Below, piece by piece: positions 31,512 to 43,500 of a DNA stretch of 64,000 nucleotides; position 1 is the stretch's first letter, and each line of letters opens with the position of its first letter. Made by a program: the position numbers and the translations under genes. Below the pieces are notes generated by a model. That model saw only the letters and a program-made list of their open reading frames with translations. It was not told where the DNA came from and made no database searches. The stretch is from Pomphorhynchus laevis (lineage: Eukaryota > Acanthocephala > Palaeacanthocephala > Echinorhynchida > Pomphorhynchidae): positions 16,112-80,111 of the forward strand of contig WNNJ02002925.1 in NCBI GenBank assembly GCA_012934845.2, written 5' to 3'.

Positions 31512-34500
31512 GTAAGTTTTTTACAAGTAAAATCGTTTAATCGAGTAAAATAAATTTATATTTTTCTGTATTCGCTGTTTCTAAAATTGCACAGTCCTCG
31601 TTGCAATATTACGTCGGCTCGCTTCGTTGCAATATTACGTCGGCTCGCAATGCAATCGTTCTTCCACTGACTATCAGTGGATTGCCAAAAATGCTGAATG
31701 TTCTTATTTGTAATGATAAATTCTGCATCAATTGGATCGATTAGGTATTTAATCGATTAGATTAAATCATTGGATTTAATCTAATCGATTAGGTATTTTA
31801 TACTAAAAATAAAGATAAATAATAAATAATTATATAAGATTTTATAGTAATATAATTTTATTAATATTTATATAATGATAGAATTAATAATTAAAATTTA
31901 AAATAAAAATCTTTTTTATGAATTGACTAATAAATAATATACGATGTAATCATTATTTTATTAATTAATAACTTTATTCAAATAAAAATTAGAATCTAAA
32001 ATAAAAATTATATAATGTGTTTTTACTATAACATCATTATAAAATGATAGAATGTCAGACATAAACCTGACATAATTATAAATATCGTAATATATCGATA
32101 CTTTTGTTACCCTTCATTCAATTAAATCAAATTCCTTGAAATGCTTAATAACATAACAATTCCTCTTTGTTAGATCACTTAATTCCTCTAACTGATCTAT
32201 CAATCAGTTCCTTCTTGATTCTATACAAGTTCCATTCGTCGATGTATTCGACAAATACATCGTCTTTTATTTATTATTCAATTCATAAAAATTGACTTTT
32301 ATTTTACATTTCAATTTTAAATATTAACTTTATATAAATATAATCAATAAAAATCATTAAATTAGCTGATATTCAATAAATAATTGCAACAATTTGTAAC
32401 GATATTGCCTCTTTCAAAATCATTTAAATGATTTAATAGATACATATTTTAAAATAAACTACTAAAGTATCATGAAACAGAAAATAGTAAAATATATAAA
32501 TAATTAAAAGGTGACTTATTTAAATTTACAAGAAACATATTTTTGCATAAGCATTCATGCATACCATATAATATAAAATATAATACATTAAATAATGAAA
32601 TTTTAAGAATTGCAACAATATGTAATGATATTGGCTTTCTTCAAAATCATTTAAATAATTTAATAGATACATATTTTAAACTAGGTTACTATAAAAATAA
32701 CATCAAGCAGAAAATAGTAAAATATATAAATCAACACAAGAATATTAAAAATAAATTTAAACTATTAAGTAGAAATTCAGTTCCTTCTGATGACCTCTAA
32801 TCCTTATTCTGATACACGTCTGTTATTTATTAGTCAATTCATAAAAATTGACTTTTATTTTAAATTTCATATTATAAATCAACACAATAATATTAAAAAT
32901 AATTTTTGAATCATTAACGGAATATTTTATGGATAATAAATAATATACTTTATATTAGAATAAGATACTATATAATCAAATTTAATCAGAGGAAATACGT
33001 CCTCAACACGTGTTTGGTCCCCACCCTTAATGTGTTGCGTCGAGTAATGGGATCCGAAACATGATAACATAGCAGTTCCTCTTGATGATCTCTATTCCTT
33101 ATTTGAATGCATCGTATATAATTTATTATTTTAAACTAGGTTACTATAAAAATAAAATCAAACATAAAATAGTAAAATAAATAAATCAATACAATAATAT
33201 TAAAAATAAATTTAAAATCATTAGCGGAAAAGTTTTATCGATGGATAATAAATAATATACTTTGTATTAGAATAGGATAAACTAGATAATCAAATTTAAT
33301 CAGAGGAAATACGTCATGAGCACGTATTTGGACCCACTGCTATGTTAATCGAGAAATTAAGACCGAAACCTGATAATATAAATGTTTCTCATGATGACCT
33401 CAATCCTTATTCTTATACATCTTATGTTATTTATTAGTAAATTCATATAAATTAACTTTCATTTTAAATTTTAATTTTAATTATAACTTGACAAATTATA
33501 TAAAATCTTTCAACAATTATTAATTATTTATTATTTTATAACTATTTATCATTATTTTTTAATAAAAATAATGATAAATTTATATCATATTTTATATTTA
33601 TAAAATACGTTGGCTAATCTGATTTTCTGATTATAGCAAAAACTATTGAAATATCGGCAACATAATAGTTTTGCAAAAGCTATTTAAAATCGGTTACCAA
33701 AAAATTGTCATGAGATTAAGATCAAATTTAAGATTGTTTATATGTTTTCAATAAAACTCATTTAAATACTTGTGATGGCAGAATCAGAATTTATTTAATC
33801 TTGAATGTATAACCATGCTTGGTCATTTCAAATATTTAAAGCAAAATTGAAAAAATGTAAAATTTACAAATATTTCCAAGAAAATGTTAGCAAAATATTT
33901 TGCTCAACTTATTTTTAAGTATAATTAGGATTTAACACGTTTTTTAAATTTACCAATTTAGAAATTCGACAATTTCTAAATTGTCGAATTTTATTTTCAT
34001 TTAATTTCTTTATTATAGAATTAAATTTACCGTCAATATTTTGACAACTAATTGATGTCATTATAAGGAAATATATAAAGCAGCTTTAGCATTTAATAGA
34101 TTGCAGTCATTCTGAATATATAGTAATATGATTTAAACATTTTGATTTTAATTTACTCTTCAATAATATAAATAATTTAATGTTAATTTAATTTTGTTAT
34201 AAAACACAATTCACTTTAAAATTAATTAAATACATTTTATAATACATTTTTTTAATTTTTTATAGAATTCAAAAATTTAGCTTGAAATAGTGACTTTTAA
34301 ATTTGATTATATTATTGCAAAGACTGTAATATGAGACTAAACGCCATTATAAACACGAATTAAGTAATATCGTTTAAAAGCAAAGAAATACGACATTTCA
34401 AAGAAATACGATTATACCCAATTTGTTATAATTGGGTATATAATATATTTCAGAATGTATAATATATGAAATTAATGTTTTCGATCGTCATTTGTTTGCG

Positions 34501-37500
34501 TAGAAAATATTAAAATGTTGATTAGTGGCGTTAGCTATAATGGTTTATTAACACTATAATTTAATTAAATTAATGCATCTGACCTAGTATATAAATGATA
34601 ATATTAATATTAAGTTTAAATATTAATAATATTTTATCTTAATATGTCCACTTTTGTACTATATTCGATGTACCAAACACGAAAGAGTGAAATAGACTTT
34701 AACCACATGCTTTTTATTATATTGGAATGTAAAAGTCATTACATTAAAAAGTATCTCCTCTACTTGCAACCGTATTTTGCTGTCCGTATTTATCAAGCTA
34801 TAAATTTTTATTGATCAATGTGAGTTAAATCTTTTTTTATTGTGAACAGATTAACATTCGCTTATATTCCTCATTTCACATCTTTAAACAACTCGTCTCC
34901 CTCGGATGCGTCTACCTTATCTTTCTTCATTTCATATATGTCCCTCTGGCCTATATATTTTGTTCGTTAAAACCAAAAATTGTCAGCAATGCTAGCGATA
35001 AACTTAACATACTTTACATATTTCATGTCAATATACAGTACAGCATTTGATTTTTTCTCTTTTTTATTTATTGGTGAACATGTAAGTGGCTCCATCTTCA
35101 TTTGCCACATAGAATAAATTCTATTCTAAATAAAACTATACAATAATTTGCATTTTTAGTTCCTCCTGATGACCTCTAACCCTTATTCTTATCATTTGTT
35201 ATTTATTATTCAATTCATAAAAATTGACTTTTATTTTAAATTTTATCGATATAAAATACGATGGATGGATAATAGACACCCATCGTATAATAATAGATGT
35301 ATTTGGACCACTGCTATGTTGGGTCCAGGGATAGCGGCTGAAATATAAAAACATAGCAGTTCCTCCTGATGTCCTTCAATCCTTATTTTGATGCAACTTA
35401 TGTTATATGAACTAGTCAATTCAAAAAATTGACTTTTATTTTAAATTTTATCGATATAAAATACGATGGATGGATAATAGACAATATGCTTTGTAACACG
35501 TACTTAGCATGTATTTGGACCGCTGCTATGTTGGGTCCAGGGATAGCGGCTGAAATATGATAACATAGCAGTTCCTCCTGATGTCCTTTAATCCTTATTT
35601 CGATGCAGCGAATGTTATATGGACTAGTCAATTTATAAAAGTTGATTTTTATGTTAAATTTCAATTTTGTATAAAATTGAAAATTTTGTTTCAAATTGTA
35701 TAAAATCTTATATTAATTTAATAAATCTTATAAATTTCTTACATTAAATTAAGAAGTAGAAACGTTTCTTATAACCAAGTAATTAAAGGATACGTGTTTA
35801 AGTTTGTCAAGTCGAGGAATATGGGCCGAAACATGATAACATAGCAGTTCCTCCTGATGACTTCTTATCCTTATTCTGATCTTTATTTTATCTTGATATA
35901 AATTATATGAATTTTGATATAACAATTATTTAATATTCTATTCCTTATTCTGATTCATCGTATGTTATTTATTAGTCAATTCATAATAATTGACTTTTAT
36001 GTTAAATTTCAATTTTTTTATTTTTACTTGATATAATAATAAATTGTATAAAATCTTTTATTATTCATTATTTATCTTTATTTTTATTTATATATCGTAT
36101 AAGTTATCGACTCAGTTATCTGATTCGATTTAAGAGTATTTTCCAAAATAAAAAATTGGATTTAAAATCGAAAACTAATAGGCGAGACAGAAAATTAGCA
36201 GCTTAATAATTCTATTCTATTTTTAGACAAGTGGTGTTAAAACTGATGATGAATGTATCAAAGCTTTTGATCGCCTTAAGATGCAAAAGAAAAGTTCTTT
36301 CATAATATTTGGATTTACGGAAGACATGAAACGTATAGTTGTCAAGCACGAGGAACCTAGAAACCCAAACTCAGGAGATTCTAGTAAGCTCATATTCTAT
36401 TGAGTTTCTTTAATACATTTGGCTGCTATTGAAGGCAATTTATTCATAAAAGATATTCGATTACTAATAATTTTATTATTATAAATTATTAATTATAAAA
36501 ATATAAATATATTTTTATAAATATACAAAGCTGCTATATTTTTTGTTAAAATTACGTTCGTGTACCATCTAATCATATTATTATCTAATCATATTATTTT
36601 TATTATGACGTCTTCTGCATCGTAATATTAGAAATAATATAATTTAATAATTAAATAATTTTTTTTAATGTTATTTTTTATTATAAATATTATTACATTA
36701 ATATAGGTTCCCGCAAATGGGCCTTAATTTACAATTTTAAAGAAAAAAACCTCACCAAGCCAGTTTTAATATTCAAAAAGTCACTAAATTATTCTTCATT
36801 GATTAAACATAAATCCCTTTGAGGACGATTTATAGCTGATCGAGCTCCACGGACACATCGAGAAGTCATCTTTGCAAGGATAACGCTGATGCCACTACGT
36901 AATCTGCTTATTTCATCGTTGTATGAGCTGTTATGACTCCTTGCCATGGAGCCCGCGATTCTCTTTAACAGGATTGCCGCTTCCGTACCCGCCCCTCCGA
37001 GCATCGAAAAAACTACGGGAATAAATGACGCATGCTCTATGCTATTTACTCTCTCAAGATACTTCCTTTTCTTCCTTAGTTCATGATATTCGAAGCATGG
37101 TCCGATACTCTTACTGGAGTTAGAGGGAGCGTATGCGTTGAACACGCAGATATCAAGGAAAGTACACTCCGTTCTGTCTCCAAAGATTCCGGAACATGAT
37201 ATGTCAAGTCTCGCTTCACGATCAATAGTTGTACCGTAATTTTGGAAGCATATTTCATCATGCAGAGGGGATAGTTTTGGCTCGATTGCTACGTTACGAC
37301 AACATTCAGATAATCTATTCGCTAGAAAATCACGGACGGCATCGTGTCTCATTGATGGCAAGCCGCCTAAAGGGCACGAGAAAGTGTGTGATATCGAGTT
37401 TTGTTCTTTACATTGGCAGTATTTCGGTGATGAGGGATGGAGAAATCCGTATCTGGTGGCTAGTGCATCTTGAAAGACTGTATTACTTATTCTGGAAGAA

Positions 37501-40500
37501 TAACTGTTTGTTGGGTATGTTGACAACCACGAAGATGATCCAGATACTGATGCATGCTCGATGGCATTCTTGAGAGTAGGGTCGACCTGATTTATAATGT
37601 CATTGCGATTCATCCTTTCCGCTTTTAAACGGTTAGCACGAATTTCTTTACATAATCTGTTTTGATTATTTATTAGATCTAGCCCCGTAACGTCTCCTAA
37701 ACATGGCTCGCACACCATACGTGAAGCGTTATATTCTTGGTCTACTGAACGCATAGGGTCTTTAACGCCGATACCACCATCTCTCAAAGTCATGTTAAAC
37801 ACCCTCCATAGAACTTCATTTGTTTCAATGTCAATTCCAGTTAATTCAGTTATCATCGATCTTATCGATTGTGCCAGCGCCTCAAACCACTCAATCGAGC
37901 AATGGCATGACCGTTGCATATGTATCCATTTTTGTTGAAGAGATCTTATGAGAGCAACGAAAGCAATCTGTAGCTCTGAACGACCGATTTGTGTGAAACG
38001 AGTAACTGTCTCGATCAACGAACGTACATCAGATTGAATATGCTCTTTTACAAAGTCATCCTTTCCAATGGGAGACCCCAATATAGACACGCCATCCATG
38101 TCAACAGAAATTTGAAGATCATCAAATAAAGCGTGGAGCGTTTCAGCTATACATCCATTTCCGTATAGTCGACATTTCGCCGGATTAACGAAGAAACCAT
38201 ATGACGGTCCAATTTTTCGTAGCAGTTCAAACGCCATCTTCACTGTATCAGGATCACCCACCATATTGCCGTCATCAGCATACCAGCATTGGAGCACATC
38301 AGGATACTCCGCAGATATCTTTTGTATCATAGGAAGTGTAGCTGCAGCATAAGCAGACATCGATAAAACATCTCCCTGTGTAAATCCTTCTTGGGAGAGT
38401 ATGATTTCATTCCCAATTGTCAATGACGTCGGATTTCTATAGAGGTTTGACAGAACATTCGATAGCGCTGGGCATATTTGTGGCATGTTGGCCAGGGCAG
38501 TTTTTCTGTTGATTCGATTAAATGCATTATCTGCATCAATAGTCAAGACCACCGAATTTGGTTTACTCGATAACAAATCACGTAAGGCATGGACTACACA
38601 TTCAGTACCTGCGCGCTGACCAGCACAAAACTGTGTTTTACCGCATATCTGTTGTAGCTGTGGCCGTGCAACATCAAGTATGACTTTCGATACGATACGT
38701 CTTGAGACATCACCTATTCCAATTGGACGCACACCTGGATTCTTACTTAATGCAATAAGGCGGCTTGTCGTAAAAGCTTTGATCGACTCATCAGAAACTT
38801 CCTTAGTAGCGATTCGTTGAGCAAACAATGCTAGCGCATCCGCTAATTTTTGTGACTCCGTACCGAAATTCGAAAGCATTTCGGTCCATGCTTTTGCGTC
38901 CATTCCAGAAGGTCCTGCACTACCCTTTGTTCTCTTAGCAGCCTCAATTATTTTTGATCCGTCAATACTCTCGAAAGCAACTTGGTTGAAGTCATGTATT
39001 TCGGTTATTGGTTGAGTGACTAGTGCTTCCTCATGTATGTCAGCTGGTTGTGGATGCTTATCAATAAGTATCTGTCTCACTGATTTACCACATGTTAAAG
39101 TATCCAGGCCCATTGGCACGCCTTGTCCATACTCTGTCTTGATTAATTTCATCGCTGCCGTTATCTTACCATTGAGAACAAACTTCCGAAATAGCTTCGT
39201 TGTATCGTTGGTTATATTGTTGTGTGATTTTTTTACGTCAAGGCGCTGGAGATATCTAGCTTCGTTTAGTAGAGATGAGATGTCTCCAGAGGACCAGAAT
39301 AATTAAATAATCGTAATATTAATAATAGAAATCGGCTATATTTCGAATAAATTAAAGATTCGCTGTTTCCTCATTGAAGATAATAATTATTCTGATTTTA
39401 ATCGATGCTAAGATTGATCTACATATGCGACAAGCCGTGTTGTTCGTACGTTCGATTTTATCCATTTCACAGATAAATTGGCAAATACTGGATTTCCATA
39501 TGTTAGTAGTGACATGATGGATACATGATAGTAATGAGTTAATTGTTCACTAGTCAATCCAATATTTGACAATTTTGTTAACAATTGTGAAAGAAAGACG
39601 GTACGTCGATAGCATTTCATCATTTGATGTTTTATATGGCTACCCCAGCATAGGTTACTTGTGAAAGCAATTCATAAAATCCGAAGTTCTGCTCGAATTA
39701 GGCCAAAATTTTCAAGATATTCGCAAGCGTCGATTGTTCTTAAGAAAAAGCGGATTATTTTCGATTTGCTTAGATTAAGCATCAAGTGGTTCGTTGAACA
39801 TCAATCTAGAAGATTATTTACTTCCGCTTTCATAGAATCATTCGAGTGCCTAATATTGCTTGCTACATTCAAGATGGAAATGCCATCCGCATATTTACAG
39901 CATTTGGAGTTAATTTTGGTGACTGTAAAGTCATTTATAAGAAAGGCGAAATGATACTTCCTTGAGGAACGCCGGCTTTCATAAATCTGAGGATGATTTA
40001 GAATGTTTTATACGTTGATACCGGTTCCTAAGGTACTCGTAGACAAAACGCAATTGCCATTTTCCGATATTGGTAATTCTAAGGTTACTTAAAAATATGG
40101 AATGATTGACAGAATCGAAAGCTTTAGATAGATCTGCCTGTGTACATTGTATTATCGGAAAATGTCCAGAGTTTAATCCGTTTAATACCTATTCATAAAT
40201 GGTTACATGGCATCAGTGTAGCAAGTATTAGCTCTGTAAGCAAATTGATTATTACTTATACAACTAGACAGAGTAGTTCTAATACGACGTAACAATGCTT
40301 TTTCAAGCAACTTAGCAAAAGCAGGAATTAGGGAGATGGGTTTGAAGCTAGAGCTAGATATTGGTTTATTATCTTTAGGTACTAAAATAACATCTGAAAA
40401 TCTTAAGAGACTTGGTACATGTCCATGATAGAATATTCGAGAAAATTCAGCGGCTAATGGTGCAGCTTTAAATTATAATCCAGTTTGCAGCTTTTGCCCT

Positions 40501-43500
40501 TCGATAAATTAGTAAGATCCTTTAGAACTTCCAATTCACTAACCCTACAATCGTCTAAACAAAGTGAACCCTTATCTAAATTATATATTTTGTCATTAAT
40601 AGTCATATAGTCTTGTTCGATAGAACATATGAATTGGTCAATATTATTCAATTCGTGAACCAGATAGGTGCTATCTAATGATGCGAGTTGAGAATCCTTC
40701 GGTTTTGGAAACATGTTGGCAATGCCTTTCCATAATTTATTCGACACTCCTGTACCCATATTTCGTTAAAAATCCCTTTTCCTACAGGTCTTATCTTTCT
40801 GTACTTGAATTAATCTTATTAGATGAATTGTCCCGACAGGATCTCTTGAAGTTATTTTAACAGTTTTTCTAGGCATTATTTGCCAGACGGATACAATGGT
40901 TTAAGTCATTACATCAACACTATGTTTAAGTGCGGTAAATGGCAATGCTTTTTGTATATCTCTTTTCATTGTTATCATTGTGTGGGCTCTTTTATCATAA
41001 ACAATATGTTTTGATAAAGTCTGCCTCTTTAATGTATTCGATAGTTTCATTAGAATGCCACAATGATCAGAATTTGGTAAAGGGCCACACCTTATAACAG
41101 AGTCCTTAAGTAGCATTGAATTAGTAAAAAAAATTTATCAAGAAAAGCTTTATGTCGGGTTGGAAAATGAACGATTTTTACTAATCCTAGTTCGCTGGCT
41201 TCTCTATGAAAGAAACATTGTTTAAAATCACCACATATTAATAAATATTCATGGGTAAGAGAAGAAGATACAATATATTCGATTGACGATGAATTTTCGA
41301 ACTTGTGCTTGCTTACTGAAGGTGAACAGTAGATAATTATAATAGAAAGAGCGAAATGCCTATTGCTTGTTGATTTATGAACTTTGAAATTTAAATATTC
41401 AACCTTCTCTACAGAACCGTTTGATGTTTCAGACCATATTAGACCGCAATTATTACGAATAAGTGCGCATACATTACCTTCTACTCGATCCCTTCGATTG
41501 AAAAATATACTAGAGAATTCAGAATTTGTAAGCAAAATAGAAGATTCATTAGATAACCAGGATTCAGTAAACAGGGCAACATCAATTTGATAGGTAGAAA
41601 GTAAACTTTGGACATCACCTAATTTGTTTATCAATGATATAGCGTTAGTATAAAAAATTACAGGATATGAAAATATGGACCTAAATGAATGACTCTCTTT
41701 GTTAAAAAATCAGCGGCTAAGTCTGTCCAACTTTCTAGATGTTTAACCAAGTCAAGTATTTTGATCTCGGATTATTTGGATGAACTTATCATAAGCTCAC
41801 CGACTTCCATCGAACATGGGGTTCTGCACGCACCTGGAAATTTTTACAAGAATTACGGTCTTTATGAATGGTTACTTTAATTCTGTCGGATTTGATAGTT
41901 TCTGGTGATTTATCTGGTAATATATATAATATGTAAGCAAATACTCAAGTACTCATAATTGCTCATGGGCAATTAGAAAACTAAAATATACATAAACGCA
42001 AACCAAAAAAAAGTGATAAAAGGAATAAGAAAAATAGAGTTAAAAATATTAAAAAATATATGTATATAAATGAACAATTAGAAATATTAAAACAACTTTT
42101 AAGAGATAATAAGCTAAAAGATCTTTATGTAAATATAAGAAGTTTTTCTAAAGATATCATATGTTCAATAAATCAAAAATTAATTAACGACTATGATATG
42201 CTAAGTTGTATAATAGACAGTTATTGTAATACAAAATACTATAATCGTACAATAAATGTTAATAATAACAATAGAAAATATACATTAACCATAAACTTCA
42301 TTAATAAATGTATAGATAACATAAATATAGCCGGACTTTTAAATAATTCTAAAAATAAAGAAATAATAGCGTCAGATTTAATTAAATATATTCCTAAAAT
42401 AAGGTATAAGTTGTTACCGCTATTAGGACGGAAATTTTAAAGTTCGCAGTTATCAAGTTTCACTGTTGTGTTGTGTTGATACTGGTATGATTCCGCAAGC
42501 TCTGAGATGAGGCAAATTATGATATGTTATTCGTACTTAAGTAAGCATATGGCTTTATATGTCATTTTAGACACGCAATTAATTCACTTTTAAAACCGAT
42601 ATAGTTAAGCCCACTATTACGACACTCTTCCTTAAAATCAACTAGCCGCAATAAACTCGAATAAAAGAATGTCATTATCTGTCTTAGAAGGAACAACAGC
42701 CGGTTTGCGGCGACGACCTTTTGTCATTAAACCAATGTATTATTTTCGCAGAATGCTTTATAATATTTGGCAATTTCCGAGGCGAGTTAAAAGATCTGCG
42801 AGTCAGTCTCTGCGAAGCCCAAGTATCTGAAAAGTCCAAGTATTGTGCATTTAAGTTGTCAAAATTTTTGTTTATTTAATGATTTAAATTTTTAGTTGAT
42901 TATATGTTTTTTATATTTTTTGCTTTAGTATAGCAGAAAATGCGGATAGTATAATTTGAGCTCGTCATTTTAATACGAGATATGCATAGATATAATAATA
43001 AATAATTTTAAAATATTAAATTTTTATGGTACATTTATTAAAAAAATTATAAATAATTTAAAATAGTTAGATGATTACATTTATATATTGTTTCCTAATA
43101 AATAATAAGTTAAAAAATATAAGTTAATTTTAATTGAAATTTTTGATGACTGTTTTTATTTATTAATTTTATTGATTTTTTTATTTGTTTTTTTATTAAA
43201 AATTATAAAAAAATTGGTGGACTCAAAAATTTTAATTGTAGCAATGACTGCACAATTAAATTAATTTAAAATTAGGAATCAAACTATAGACGACTAGTTT
43301 GATAATTGTAATTAATTTCAAAATAGGTAGGTTTTCAAATTGAAGGTAGCAATTTCCCCTATCAACGCTGATTTAATTTGAAATAAGAAATGAGTTCAAT
43401 TTAATTTGTTACATTTCAGTATTACTGGATTTCATCAGCATTGATATAATACAGTAGCTTATGGATCAGTATCTTGTATCTGTAGTAGCTGATCCAATAG

